Shown: positions 14,744 through 24,145, numbered from the stretch's first letter. The stretch: 64,000 bases of DNA from Peptococcaceae bacterium (GCA_012520405.1 JAAYOJ010000107.1:1-64000); one strand, 5' to 3'. A program made the numbers and translations. Notes: generated from the letters alone by a model not told the origin.

Positions 14744-16089
14744 ATAAAGAAATTGACAAGACTCCTTTAGAAGACTGGATAGCCCGCAAAATCGGTCTCA
14801 AAGCGGGAGAGTTAACCCAGGAAGCCCTTGATACATACCAACTAGCCCAGATTCGCAAAACTATTGCTTGGGCGAAAGAAAAAAGCAGCTTTTACAGGGA
14901 GAGATTCTGTGCTGTGGAGCCGGAGTCTATAACTGATTTTTCCCTTTTTTCAAAGCTGCCTTTTACTTTTCCCCGGGATATCAGGCATAATCCCCAGCGG
15001 CTGGTTTGTACCGGACAGAAAGATATTGCACGCATTGTAACCCTTAAGTCTTCGGGTACCACCGGTCAACCGAAACGGATTTTTTTTACGCCGGAAGACC
15101 AGCAACTCACTATTGATTTTTTTGATACTGGCATGAGAAATTTAGTGGGGCCGGGGGACAGGGTTCTCATCTTGCTGCCCTGGAGGCAGCCGGGTAGTGT
15201 TGGGGACCTATTAAAGACGGGCTTGGAAGGTTTGGGGGCCAAGGCCATTTTGTTTGGGCCGGTGTCCGATGCCGAAGAGGCCGTTAAGATTGCCCTTCAA
15301 TCTAAGGCTAATTCCATGGTAGGCATTCCTACCCATGTCTTGGCCATGGCCCGCAGTAAGAACGGCAAGTTATTAAGCGGGCGCTTAAAAAGTGTTTTAT
15401 TGAGTACGGATTATGTACCTCGCTCCATATGTATAGCACTGGAGAATATTTGGGGATGTAAAGTATTTAACCATTACGGGATGACGGAAATGGGGCTCGG
15501 TGGTGGGGTGCAGTGCCCTGCCCTTGCAGGATATCATTTGAGGGAAGCGGATCTTTATTTTGAAATTATTGATCCGGAAAGTGGCCAGGTCTTAGATGAA
15601 GGGGAAACGGGGGAGATTGTTTTTACTACTCTCACCCGGGTCGGAATGCCTCTTATTCGTTATCGGACCGGAGATTTAAGTCGTTTTATCCCTGGCAAAT
15701 GTCCCTGTGGTACTGTTTTGCGCAGTATGGAAGTTGTTAGAAGCAGAATTGCAGGGCAAATAAAACTTCAGAATCACTCTTTATCTATTGCCGAATTAGA
15801 TGAAGTTTTGTTTTTGTTTGATGAAGTTGTGAATTACCAGGTGAGAATAGACAGGGATTCCGGAATGGACTGCCTATATATAGATATTAAGATGAGCGAA
15901 AACACCCTTGTGAGCAAAGATAAAGATTTTAAGGACCGGATTTGCCGAGCTTTGCGATGCATACCTGCTATCCAGAATGAATTTCCGCTAAGTAAGCAAA
16001 TTGTAATTATAAATTCCGGTAACAGTGTACCCTTCTCCACGGGGACCGGAAAAAGAAGTATTATTGATAACAGATTTAATAATGATTAG
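14722..16089 (+). CDS. AMP-forming CoA ligase, phenylacetate-CoA ligase-like
   Basis: 455 aa adenylate-forming enzyme. ATP motif LKSSGTTGQPKR (108-119), YGMTE (252-256), and the RYRTGD hinge near residue 315 followed by a C-terminal lid domain with a CPCG pair. It resembles phenylacetate-CoA ligases and the DVU_1553-type ligase of aldehyde oxidoreductase loci (from memory). The start is uncertain: TTG codons at 14722, 14728 and 14740 are in frame, with GAGGT at 14715-14719 favouring 14728. It could activate the carboxylic acid made by the aldehyde oxidoreductase, or act in cofactor maturation; the sequence cannot distinguish these. Last gene of the tightly packed operon. Confidence 0.8.
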   Translation: MRLFRSLNKEIDKTPLEDWIARKIGLKAGELTQEALDTYQLAQIRKTIAWAKEKSSFYRERFCAVEPESITDFSLFSKLPFTFPRDIRHNPQRLVCTGQKDIARIVTLKSSGTTGQPKRIFFTPEDQQLTIDFFDTGMRNLVGPGDRVLILLPWRQPGSVGDLLKTGLEGLGAKAILFGPVSDAEEAVKIALQSKANSMVGIPTHVLAMARSKNGKLLSGRLKSVLLSTDYVPRSICIALENIWGCKVFNHYGMTEMGLGGGVQCPALAGYHLREADLYFEIIDPESGQVLDEGETGEIVFTTLTRVGMPLIRYRTGDLSRFIPGKCPCGTVLRSMEVVRSRIAGQIKLQNHSLSIAELDEVLFLFDEVVNYQVRIDRDSGMDCLYIDIKMSENTLVSKDKDFKDRICRALRCIPAIQNEFPLSKQIVIINSGNSVPFSTGTGKRSIIDNRFNND

Positions 16090-16177
16090 CCGGGTTAAAA
16101 TATTTAAGCACTTGCAGGAAAATAGCAAAATATGTGGAAGTTATAAAACAAGTGGAAATTATTAACATGAAATGGAG

Positions 16178-16232
16178 GTTATTAGCACTGAAATAGGGAT
16201 TGTTGGCAATGTAAGGTGAGTTATTAGCACTG
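16178..16232. repeat. Degenerate intergenic repeat
   Basis: GTTATTAGCACTG occurs at 16178-16190 and 16220-16232, with a weaker relative (ATTATTAACATGA) just upstream at 16158-16170. The element lies between the CoA ligase and the PAS protein. No function is visible. Confidence 0.45.
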
Positions 16233-16310
16233 GAAGAAAATTTAGGCAATCGGGGTCGAAAAATCTGGTTTTAAAGTTGGTCAGTGTAAATCCGAAGGAG
16301 GGGTGTTTTC

Positions 16311-16913
16311 ATGAGAGAATTATTTAAGCAAAAATATTTTTTGCAAAGTCTTTTTGATTCTATCCCTGTCTTAACTTTGGTCCTGGACAATGATTCCAGA
16401 GTATGTGCCGCAAACAAAACAGCCAAAGATTTTTTGGGCTGTAAGGAAGACGAGATTTTATTTAACCGCTGTGGTAAGAGTATTAGTTGTCGGCATGCAA
16501 CTGACCACCCCTTAGGGTGCGGTTTTGGCCCGTCACGTAATGAATGTATTATCAAGAAGGCGGTCTTGGCCTCGAGAAAAGAAAAGCTACCCCAACGTTT
16601 AAAAGGAAAGTTAGAATTGTTGCCGGATAAAGACCTAAACGTTATAGTCAGCGTATCCAGTTTTGAATATAAAAAAGATGTTTTTTCTTTGGTAATGATT
16701 GAGGGCATTACATTAATGATTGGACTTGAAGGTTTAATACCCATTTGTGCTGCTTGTAAACGCATTCGGGACGAAAAGGGTTGGAACATGATTGAAAAAT
16801 TCATTGAAGAACATTCGGAGGCTGAGTTTACCCATGATATCTGCCCGGAATGCATTAAGAAAATGTATCCGGAGATTGACCTCGAAGATGATATCCAATC
16901 AATTTGCGGATAA
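16311..16913 (+). CDS. Cys-rich PAS domain protein
   Basis: 200 aa. Residues about 8-130 form a PAS domain (LFDSIPVLTLVLDNDSRV, then ANKTAKDFLG). A cysteine-rich insert (NRCGKSISCRH, PLGCGFGPSRNECI) sits where some PAS domains hold a redox or metal site. The C-terminal GLIPICAACKRIRDEKGW and ICPECIKKMYPE form a four-Cys motif often seen at the C-terminus of PAS-containing sensor proteins. No kinase or output domain is attached. A GGAGGGG site precedes the ATG. It follows the aldehyde oxidoreductase operon after 221 bp and could sense redox state for it. Partner unknown. Confidence 0.78.
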   Translation: MRELFKQKYFLQSLFDSIPVLTLVLDNDSRVCAANKTAKDFLGCKEDEILFNRCGKSISCRHATDHPLGCGFGPSRNECIIKKAVLASRKEKLPQRLKGKLELLPDKDLNVIVSVSSFEYKKDVFSLVMIEGITLMIGLEGLIPICAACKRIRDEKGWNMIEKFIEEHSEAEFTHDICPECIKKMYPEIDLEDDIQSICG

Positions 16914-17233
16914 AATTTGGCGTAATTTATGTTGGTATAATATAAGATAAATAAGTAAAAAATGAGCAAACAGCAGAAAATAAACAAAAAGGGGTATTTT
17001 ATTTAGTTTAACCGTAGTTGTCTTGATTCTTTGTTAAAGTTCTGTTAATATTAATTGGTCTAATATTGGGAATGCTTTATAGAGAGGAAGCGAATGTTTC
17101 CTCTTTATTAAAATTAACATAATATGGAAAATAAAGGTTTGTGTTTTAATTATTAGGGGAAGAATATCCTGGAAAGTAATTGTTCTTAAGCGATATATTA
17201 ATAGTAAGCTAATAAGGCCAAGGAGGAGCAGTA
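16914..17233. other. 320-bp intergenic region before tig
   Basis: AT-rich, without a coding frame I can support. It contains the hairpin listed at 17083-17107 and, just before tig, an AAGGAGGA ribosome site. A TATAAT at about 16936 lacks a well-spaced -35 box. Confidence 0.5.
17083..17107 (+). terminator. Weak terminator-like hairpin
   Basis: AGAGGAA (17083-17089) pairs with TTCCTCT (17098-17104), followed by an interrupted T-rich stretch (TTATT). Confidence 0.4.
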
Positions 17234-18556
17234 ATGGCAGTAAAAATGGAGAAGATGGATAAAAGCAGGGTGCTGTTGGAGATAAGGGTGGAGGCTGAAA
17301 AAGTCTCTGCTGCCTATAGCAGAGCTGCTAAACAAGCCGGTAAAGAAATAAATATTCCTGGTTTTCGCAAAGGAAAAGCACCGAAGCATATAATAGAAAG
17401 ATACGTGGGTAAAGATTATTTAAAGGATAGAGCAATGGAGGAATTAATTAAACCGGCCCTGCTTAATGCCTATCAGGAAACAGAAATTCTCCCTGTTTCC
17501 GCTCCCACAGTAGATGTCGTACAAATGGAGGAAGATTTAGATTTAATTTTTAAAGCCACTGTGGAAGTTAAACCGGAAGTGGAATTAGGGCAGTACACCG
17601 GATTCGAACTGGAAAAGAAAACTGCAGAGGTTACAGATGAACAGGTAGAGGAAGAACTGAAACGTCGGCAGGATAGACATGCTAAACTGATTACTGTTGA
17701 AGATGGTGAAGTCCTGGATCAGGATATTGCGACCATTGATTATGAAGGTTTCATAGATAATGTTCCGTTTGAAGGCGGAAAAGGTGAGGATTTTGACCTG
17801 ACAATTGGTTCCGGGATGTTCATTCCCGGATTTGAGGACCAATTAAAAGGTGCCCGCCCCGGCCAGGAGCTGGAAGTTAATGTCCGTTTTCCTGACGATT
17901 ATCAAAGTGAAGACCTTGCCGGGAAAGACGCTATGTTCAAGGTTAAAGTTAAAGCTATTAAACGCAAGGAACTGGTTCCATTGGATGACGAATTCGCCAA
18001 GGATATTAGTGAGTTCGATACTTTAGCAGAACTTAGAGAAGATATTAAGCAAAAAATGCTCCAAAGCGCTGAACTGAGCATTGAAAACGAGTATCGTTCG
18101 GAAGTGGTTCAGAAAGCTGTTGATAAGGCAAGTGTAGAAATACCTGAGGGAATGATTCAAGGCAGAATAGATTCTATGATGCAGGAAATGGAGATGAGAT
18201 TAGCCTCTCAGGGTATACCTAAGGAATATTATGAGCAATATTTGAATGAAAATGAAGAACAAATTAGGGAAAGTTATAGAGTACAGGCGGTTGAAGGCAT
18301 TAAAACCGAATTAGTGCTGGAAGCGATCGCCAAACAAGAAAATATTACAGCCTCGAATGAAGATGTAGATAAAGAAATTCAAAAATTGGCTGCCCAGTAC
18401 GGGCGCAGTGCTGAAGAACTCAAAACTGCTTTAGAATCCCGGGGAGAACTGGATTGGTTTAAACTAGGGATTGTTACGGATAAAACCATTGATTTTCTGG
18501 TAAATTCCTCAGAAAAAAAGGACTCCTCAGATCAGACGGCGAATAAAGAAGAGTAA
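17234..18556 (+). CDS. tig: Trigger factor
   Basis: 440 aa ribosome-associated chaperone and prolyl isomerase. The ribosome-binding signature GFRKGKAPKHIIE is near residues 42-54, the FKBP-like domain includes VTIDYEG-type sequence and FEGGKGEDFDLTIGSGMFIPGFEDQL (about 177-202), and a long helical C-terminal domain follows. Length is normal. An AAGGAGGA site precedes ATG 17234. It is 36 bp upstream of clpX. The clpP gene that normally lies between tig and clpX in Firmicutes is absent. Confidence 0.95.
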   Translation: MAVKMEKMDKSRVLLEIRVEAEKVSAAYSRAAKQAGKEINIPGFRKGKAPKHIIERYVGKDYLKDRAMEELIKPALLNAYQETEILPVSAPTVDVVQMEEDLDLIFKATVEVKPEVELGQYTGFELEKKTAEVTDEQVEEELKRRQDRHAKLITVEDGEVLDQDIATIDYEGFIDNVPFEGGKGEDFDLTIGSGMFIPGFEDQLKGARPGQELEVNVRFPDDYQSEDLAGKDAMFKVKVKAIKRKELVPLDDEFAKDISEFDTLAELREDIKQKMLQSAELSIENEYRSEVVQKAVDKASVEIPEGMIQGRIDSMMQEMEMRLASQGIPKEYYEQYLNENEEQIRESYRVQAVEGIKTELVLEAIAKQENITASNEDVDKEIQKLAAQYGRSAEELKTALESRGELDWFKLGIVTDKTIDFLVNSSEKKDSSDQTANKEE

Positions 18557-18592
18557 TATGGCATAGGGAATGTTCAGTAAAGGGGTGAGCAT

Positions 18593-19852
18593 ATGGCAAA
18601 ATTAAATGATGACAAGAATCAGCTAAAATGTTCATTTTGTGGGAAGACACAAGAACAGGTAAAAAAGCTGGTTGCCGGTCCCGGGGTTTATATTTGTGAT
18701 GAATGCATAGAATTATGCAATGAAATTATTGATGAAGAACTCCAGGATGATGTCGGATCCGATATAGGTGAGATCCCCAAGCCCAAAGAAATCAAGAGTG
18801 TTCTGGATATGTATGTGGTTGGCCAAGAAGAAGCCAAGAAAGCTCTATCTGTGGCGGTTTACAACCATTACAAACGGATTAGCATTGGCATGAAAATAGA
18901 TGATGTTGAATTACAAAAATCTAATATTGTTATGCTTGGGCCGACGGGTTCAGGAAAGACACTGTTGGCATCCACCCTGGCCAAAGTTCTTAATGTGCCG
19001 TTTGCCATAGCTGATGCAACATCCCTGACCGAAGCCGGATATGTCGGTGAGGATGTTGAGAATATTCTTTTGAAGTTAATTCAGGCCGCTGATTATGATA
19101 TCGAAAAAGCGGAAAGAGGCATTATTTATATTGATGAGATAGATAAAATTGCCCGTAAATCCGAAAATCCTTCCATAACCAGAGATGTTTCTGGAGAAGG
19201 AGTGCAACAAGCTTTGCTAAAAATCCTGGAAGGAACCGTAGCCAGTGTTCCTCCGCAGGGAGGCAGAAAACATCCTCATCAGGAGTTTATCCAGCTGGAT
19301 ACCACCAATATTCTTTTTATTGTTGGCGGTGCTTTTGATGGAGTCGACAAGATAATTCAAAACCGTATCGGCAAAAAAGTAATGGGTTTTGGTGCGGAAA
19401 TTCAAAAGAGAACAGAAAAAAATATTGGCGAGATTCTAAGCCAAATTCTGCCGGTCGACTTACTTAAATACGGTTTGATCCCGGAATTTGTTGGAAGACT
19501 ACCGATTATTGTTACTTTGGATGCTCTGGATCAAGAAGCTTTAGTCAACATTCTTACCCAGCCTAAGAACGCTTTGGTTAAACAATATGAAAAGTTGCTG
19601 GAAATGGATGGCGTAACCTTGGAGTTTAAAGATGATGCTCTCAAAGCTATCGCTGAAGAGGCCATACGTCGCAATACCGGCGCACGGGGCTTGAGGGCAA
19701 TCATGGAAGAGATAATGCTGAATGTTATGTATGATCTGCCTACGAGAACGGATGTTACGAAATGCATCGTGACCAAAGATACCATTCTCAAACGAATTGA
19801 ACCTGAACTTGTTATAGAGGGTGAAAAGCTCAAAAAAGAAGAATCGGCTTAA
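18593..19852 (+). CDS. clpX: ATP-dependent Clp protease ATP-binding subunit ClpX
   Basis: 419 aa AAA+ unfoldase. N-terminal zinc-binding domain CSFCGKTQ...CDECIELC (about 14-43), Walker A GPTGSGKT (116-123), Walker [11 protein letters not shown], sensor and arginine-finger region [11 protein letters not shown], and the C-terminal small domain with [11 protein letters not shown]. The IGF-type ClpP-docking loop should lie near residues 265-270, where VMGFGAE is seen, so ClpP partnership is expected, but clpP is not in the window. A terminator follows directly. Confidence 0.96.
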   Translation: MAKLNDDKNQLKCSFCGKTQEQVKKLVAGPGVYICDECIELCNEIIDEELQDDVGSDIGEIPKPKEIKSVLDMYVVGQEEAKKALSVAVYNHYKRISIGMKIDDVELQKSNIVMLGPTGSGKTLLASTLAKVLNVPFAIADATSLTEAGYVGEDVENILLKLIQAADYDIEKAERGIIYIDEIDKIARKSENPSITRDVSGEGVQQALLKILEGTVASVPPQGGRKHPHQEFIQLDTTNILFIVGGAFDGVDKIIQNRIGKKVMGFGAEIQKRTEKNIGEILSQILPVDLLKYGLIPEFVGRLPIIVTLDALDQEALVNILTQPKNALVKQYEKLLEMDGVTLEFKDDALKAIAEEAIRRNTGARGLRAIMEEIMLNVMYDLPTRTDVTKCIVTKDTILKRIEPELVIEGEKLKKEESA

Positions 19853-19868
19853 AACAGCCGATTTTTTT
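19843..19868 (+). terminator. Rho-independent terminator after clpX
   Basis: ATCGGCT (19843-19849) pairs with AGCCGAT (19856-19862) across TAAAAC, followed by a run of T. The stem includes the clpX stop codon. Confidence 0.85.
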
Positions 19869-19910
19869 TAACCATTAAACTTGCCATTCACCCGGTCACG
19901 TAGCTCCGTT

Positions 19911-20087
19911 TCATTTTGGGGGATCGTTTTTTTTCTGCGGGAGGCGGCCTGCTTTGCGCAGACTTTCTCTTAAGAGGTACTCAATATGACCGTTTATACT
20001 GCGGAACTCGTCAGCTGCCCAGCTTTCCAGCATTTCAAAAAGTTTGGGATCTATTCTCAACGGGAAATTTTTTTTAGGAGCTGCCAT
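19911..20087 (-). CDS. Arc-like ribbon-helix-helix protein
   Basis: 58 aa from ATG 20087 ([20 protein letters not shown]). A longer frame starts inside the SPFH gene and is rejected. [17 protein letters not shown] followed by [18 protein letters not shown] is the beta strand-helix-helix pattern of Arc/MetJ regulators. The ATG lies 1 nt after the SPFH stop, so the two genes are co-transcribed and probably translationally coupled. This SPFH plus Arc-like pair recurs in Firmicutes (family knowledge). Whether it binds DNA or regulates the SPFH protein is unknown. Confidence 0.75.
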   Translation of the reverse strand: MAAPKKNFPLRIDPKLFEMLESWAADEFRSINGHIEYLLRESLRKAGRLPQKKNDPPK

Positions 20088-20088
20088 T

Positions 20089-20952
20089 TTAATATAAGCT
20101 TCCGGTATTAATAACCGGTTGGGCCGATCTGTCAGAGACAATGGCTACCAGCAGGTTATTAATCACAGCCATTTTTCTTTCCTCGTCGAGTTGGATAGTC
20201 CCGTCTTTTTCTAGCCGAGCGATAGCCATTTGGGCCATGCTCACGGCACCTTCTACGATTTTTTGACGAGCGGCCAAGATGGCGTTAGCCTGTTGACGCT
20301 GCAGCATGGCGCTGGCAATCTCGGTAGCATAAGCGAGGTGGGTAAGTCTGGTTTCAAGAACCTCCACTCCTGCTACGGCCAGGCGGGTTTGAAGTTCCGT
20401 AGCAAGCTCAGCTGCGACTTCCTCTGTATTGCCTCGAAGAGAACAATCATCGGCTTCAAAGTTGTCATAAGGATATTTGGTGGCAACATGTCGGAGAGCG
20501 GTTTCACTTTGGATCATAACAAATTGTTCATAGTTATCAACATCAAAGACTGCTTTAGCGGAATCAATTACTTTAAAGACTATAACGGCGGCTATTTCGA
20601 TGGGGTTACCATCTACATCATTGACTTTAAGTTTTTCGCTGTTAAAGTTACGGACCTTCAAGGAGACTTTTCTGGAGCTAATAAAGGGAACTGTCATCCA
20701 GATTCCCGGAGTACGAATGCTTCCCAGATAGCTGCCAAAGAAGATTACCACTCTGGCCTGATTGGGCTGAACAATTACAAGTCCGCTGGAAATAATTAAC
20801 CCTATCAGAAAAAGAATTATACCTACAATAATTCTGAAACTTTCACTGTCACCTACTCCCGTAATAAAGTTGACCACACCCGCGGCCAGTAAAGCCAGCA
20901 CAATAATTAGACCTATAAAACCATTAATTTTCCAGGCATTTCTTTCAACCAT
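20089..20952 (-). CDS. SPFH (band 7/prohibitin-like) membrane protein
   Basis: 287 aa. Two N-terminal membrane segments (about 8-30 and 36-60) are followed by the SPFH domain from about 65, including [38 protein letters not shown], and the conserved [26 protein letters not shown] helix. Such proteins form membrane-associated oligomeric rings, often tied to proteases or membrane stress. Here it sits inside the clpX-lon proteolysis region on the opposite strand, which is suggestive of, but does not prove, a link with membrane protein quality control. Confidence 0.85.
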   Translation of the reverse strand: MVERNAWKINGFIGLIIVLALLAAGVVNFITGVGDSESFRIIVGIILFLIGLIISSGLVIVQPNQARVVIFFGSYLGSIRTPGIWMTVPFISSRKVSLKVRNFNSEKLKVNDVDGNPIEIAAVIVFKVIDSAKAVFDVDNYEQFVMIQSETALRHVATKYPYDNFEADDCSLRGNTEEVAAELATELQTRLAVAGVEVLETRLTHLAYATEIASAMLQRQQANAILAARQKIVEGAVSMAQMAIARLEKDGTIQLDEERKMAVINNLLVAIVSDRSAQPVINTGSLY

Positions 20953-21018
20953 ACAGACACATCCTTTCTTATGTCAATTCTATATTAATATTATATTAAT
21001 ATGATATCACTTTGATAT

Positions 21019-21070
21019 AAAATAACCAACACTTTTTATAAAAAATTTATAAGAAATGTTGGTTATTTTT
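21019..21070 (-). terminator. Long hairpin terminator (13-bp perfect stem)
   Basis: AAAATAACCAACA (21019-21031) is the exact reverse complement of TGTTGGTTATTTT (21057-21069). The loop is itself partly self-complementary. T-rich ends flank both sides, so it can act in either direction. It most likely ends the TraB-like gene. Confidence 0.7.
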
Positions 21071-21114
21071 GCGCTTCTGTCCCGACGCGGTCGGCGATCT
21101 GAGCGGGACAGGGA

Positions 21115-22293
21115 TTACATAAAGGTGTTAAGAAAATGTCTTACGATATCAAGGCCGCCGATAATGGCTCCCAGGGAGCTGCCGATATTAGCCATAACAA
21201 CAACCAGTAGGATGTGGGTGACTTTGTTTCGCCAAAAGCCTTTAAGGGTATGAATATCCTCGGCTATGTTTTCAAAGTCCTGAACGTTGGGTTTCCTAAT
21301 GTAAGCTTCCGTGAGCCCGGCAAACCAGCCGGCGGCAAGAAGGGGGCTTAAGGAACTGATAGGAGAAACGCAAAAAGCGACCAGGATGGAAAGTGGATGA
21401 CCAAAGGCCAGTAAAGTTCCCAGGCCGGCTAAGGATCCATTCCAAATAATCCAGCTTAGAATCTGGTTTGTACCCGCGGTCTTGTCCACTGAGAAAGTAG
21501 CGATAATCAGGATTAAAATTATGGCCGGGATAGACCATCCTAGTATTTTCAATCTAAGAGAAAGCGGTTTAAGGCGCTTAAGGTTGTCCAAGTTATGCTC
21601 TTTAAACAATTCAGTCTTGATACCCGGTATATGACCGGCCCCTAGGACAGCAACGATTTTTTTCCCGGGGGCTTCTTTGATTCTTTGGGCTAGGTACTGA
21701 TCCCGCTCGTCAATTAAGATCGCTTTAAATTGGGGAAAGGAATCGGCTAATTCATTCAGCGTGGAAGTCAGGATATCCTGGGATTTCATTCTTTCCAGCT
21801 CTTCTTCGGTTATTTCTTCGTCGATTAACATTCCTAGGATTAGTTGAAAAAAGAGCTTGATTTTTCCCCATAGGCCCACCCCTTGCCATAAACGCACCAG
21901 GGTAGTCTGGATATCCCGATCCGCCAACCAAATTTCGGCTCCAATTTCCTTAGCGGAAGTAATGCCCTGAATCATTTCTTGCCCGGGATTAATTCCGAAC
22001 TGTTTTGCCAGCCTTTTTTGGTAAGAGGATAAAACCAGATTGATAAGCAGAATCAATGCTTTTTTCTGTTTAATAATTTTAAAGATGTCTGTATTTTTCC
22101 ATTTATCGCTTTCCGTAATGGTTTTGTAACGGGAATCGCACAATTCAAGACAAACGGTGTCCGGTTTTTCTTCCTCGATAACTCTTTTTACTTCTTCCGC
22201 ACTTTGCCTGGATACATGGGCGGTGCCGATCAGGATTATTTCTTTATCGTTTAAAGTTAAACGATGGGTGTTACTTTCGGGCAAATAAACCAC
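21115..22293 (-). CDS. TraB/PrgY family protein
   Basis: 392 aa. The N-terminal TraB domain carries LIGTAHVSRQSAEEVKRVI (about 21-40), DTVCLELCDSRY, ADRD and GAGHIPGI (about 218-225), the GxxH and E residues of the TraB/GumN/ChaN-like fold. The C-terminal third holds three or four hydrophobic segments (about 248-385), matching membrane-anchored bacterial and archaeal TraB homologues. Enterococcal PrgY blocks pheromone activity. In non-conjugative genomes the function is unknown, and protease or peptide-handling roles have been proposed. Divergent from lonB. Confidence 0.82.
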   Translation of the reverse strand: MVYLPESNTHRLTLNDKEIILIGTAHVSRQSAEEVKRVIEEEKPDTVCLELCDSRYKTITESDKWKNTDIFKIIKQKKALILLINLVLSSYQKRLAKQFGINPGQEMIQGITSAKEIGAEIWLADRDIQTTLVRLWQGVGLWGKIKLFFQLILGMLIDEEITEEELERMKSQDILTSTLNELADSFPQFKAILIDERDQYLAQRIKEAPGKKIVAVLGAGHIPGIKTELFKEHNLDNLKRLKPLSLRLKILGWSIPAIILILIIATFSVDKTAGTNQILSWIIWNGSLAGLGTLLAFGHPLSILVAFCVSPISSLSPLLAAGWFAGLTEAYIRKPNVQDFENIAEDIHTLKGFWRNKVTHILLVVVMANIGSSLGAIIGGLDIVRHFLNTFM

Positions 22294-22408
22294 TCCTAAG
22301 TGTAGTATTCTGTTTTTTCTCTACTATCATAGCATATTTTGAAAAAATGTTTTGAATTTCCTTGGACTGTAAATACTAGGAAAAGAATTTTTTTGCAGGA
22401 GGGACCTT

Positions 22409-24145
22409 ATGGAAAGTCTAGGCGGGATGTTAATCGTTGTTCAGCTCCTCTTTGTGTTGATTATAGGGATGTATTTTTGGAATTTGCTGAGACAGCAGTA
22501 TTCTACCAAATATTCTGTAGAGAGGGAGTCTTTAAAACAAAAAGAAAAACTAGATAATATGAGACAAATCTCTCTTTCTATACCTCTGGCTGAAAAAACC
22601 AGACCGTCTGTTTTACAGGAAATTATTGGACAGGCTGAAGGACTTAAGGCTTTAAAAGCGGCCTTATGCGGGCCCAACCCTCAGCATGTTCTTATCTACG
22701 GGCCGCCTGGGGTAGGAAAAACCGCTGCGGCCAGATTGGTATTGGATGAAGCTAAAAAAAATCCGGCTTCTCCTTTTAGGTCTGATGCTAAATTTATCGA
22801 GATCGACGGAGCCACTGCCAGATTCGATGAAAGAGGAATTGCCGACCCCTTGATAGGATCCGTGCATGATCCAATTTACCAGGGTGCAGGGGCTATGGGC
22901 CTGGCCGGAATCCCTCAGCCTAAAATGGGAGCGGTAACCAAAGCTCACGGTGGAGTGTTGTTTATTGATGAGATAGGAGAACTGCATCCCATCCAAATCA
23001 ATAAGCTTTTAAAAGTGCTGGAAGACAGGAAAGTTATTTTAGAAAGTTCTTATTACAGCTCTGAGGATACGAATATCCCCGAGCATATTCATGATATCTT
23101 CCAAAACGGTTTGCCGGCTGACTTTAGATTGATTGGGGCCACAACCCGCAGTCCGGAAAAAATACCTCCGGCCGTGCGTTCACGCTGTATGGAGATTTTC
23201 TTCCGTTCCCTTCTTCCTGATGAGATTAGGGTTATAGCACTTAATGCCGCGGAAAAAGTTAACATGAAAATCACGGAGAGTGCCTTGGAAGTAATAAAAA
23301 AATACGCCACCAACGGTCGGGAGGCTGTTAATATTATTCAATTAGCAGCCGGAGTAGCCCAAAATGAGGGGCACTCTGAAATAATAGAGGAGATTATAGA
23401 GTGGGTAGTGACTACCGGGCAATATGCGCCGCGGCCGGAAAAGAAAATCCCGTCTGCGCCGCAAATAGGGTTAGTGAATGGCCTTGCGGTTTACGGGGCC
23501 AATCTGGGAATGTTGTTAGAAATCGAGGTAACAGCTTATCCTGCCGAAGCGATGAAAGGGGAATTGTATGTCACCGGGATTGTGGAGGAAGAAGAGTCCG
23601 GCTATGGGGGACGAAAAATTCGCCGCAAGAGCATGGCTCGTTCCTCACTGGAAAATGTGTTAACGGTTTTGCGCCGGGAGCTAAATATTGAACCGCGCAA
23701 CTATGATATTCACGTTAATTTCCCCGGAGGAATTCCTATGGATGGCCCTTCAGCCGGAACGGCTATGGCCACAGCAGTTTTTTCTGCAATAAAAAAGTTA
23801 AAAGTGGATAATACTGTTGCTATGACCGGTGAATTATCCATCCGGGGCAAAGTAAAACCCGTGGGCGGAGTTTCGGCTAAAATTGAAGCAGCAGTCCAGG
23901 CTGGGTGTAAAAAAGTTTTTATACCCAGGGAAAACTGGCAGGTGCGCTACAGCTATCTGGATAACGACACGCAAATTATCCCTGTGGATACTCTTTCAGA
24001 GGTTATAACCAATGCTTTGTTACCAGAAAAAGAAAGGGAAACAGTAAAAGTTTCCCTAACAGAAAGCGATGCAGCTTTGCATAAAGTTTTAAAGAAGATC
24101 AAATTACCGGTTACAAATTTGCCTGAGCAAGGTAAAACATGTTAA
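22409..24145 (+). CDS. lonB: ATP-dependent protease LonB (sporulation-type Lon-like)
   Basis: 578 aa. One N-terminal membrane segment (about 8-27), Walker A GPPGVGKT (98-105), Walker B VLFIDEIGEL, and the C-terminal Lon protease domain with Ser448 in DGPSAGTAM and Lys491 in VSAKIEAA. It lacks the large N-terminal domain of LonA, as expected for LonB. A GCAGGAGGG site precedes ATG 22409. It is followed 37 bp later by lonA. Confidence 0.92.
   Translation: MESLGGMLIVVQLLFVLIIGMYFWNLLRQQYSTKYSVERESLKQKEKLDNMRQISLSIPLAEKTRPSVLQEIIGQAEGLKALKAALCGPNPQHVLIYGPPGVGKTAAARLVLDEAKKNPASPFRSDAKFIEIDGATARFDERGIADPLIGSVHDPIYQGAGAMGLAGIPQPKMGAVTKAHGGVLFIDEIGELHPIQINKLLKVLEDRKVILESSYYSSEDTNIPEHIHDIFQNGLPADFRLIGATTRSPEKIPPAVRSRCMEIFFRSLLPDEIRVIALNAAEKVNMKITESALEVIKKYATNGREAVNIIQLAAGVAQNEGHSEIIEEIIEWVVTTGQYAPRPEKKIPSAPQIGLVNGLAVYGANLGMLLEIEVTAYPAEAMKGELYVTGIVEEEESGYGGRKIRRKSMARSSLENVLTVLRRELNIEPRNYDIHVNFPGGIPMDGPSAGTAMATAVFSAIKKLKVDNTVAMTGELSIRGKVKPVGGVSAKIEAAVQAGCKKVFIPRENWQVRYSYLDNDTQIIPVDTLSEVITNALLPEKERETVKVSLTESDAALHKVLKKIKLPVTNLPEQGKTC

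Noticed and set aside
16271-16987. 238-codon minus-strand frame opposite the PAS gene
   Set aside because: The plus-strand frame has clear PAS and Cys motifs and a good ribosome site. The antisense product has no recognisable features.
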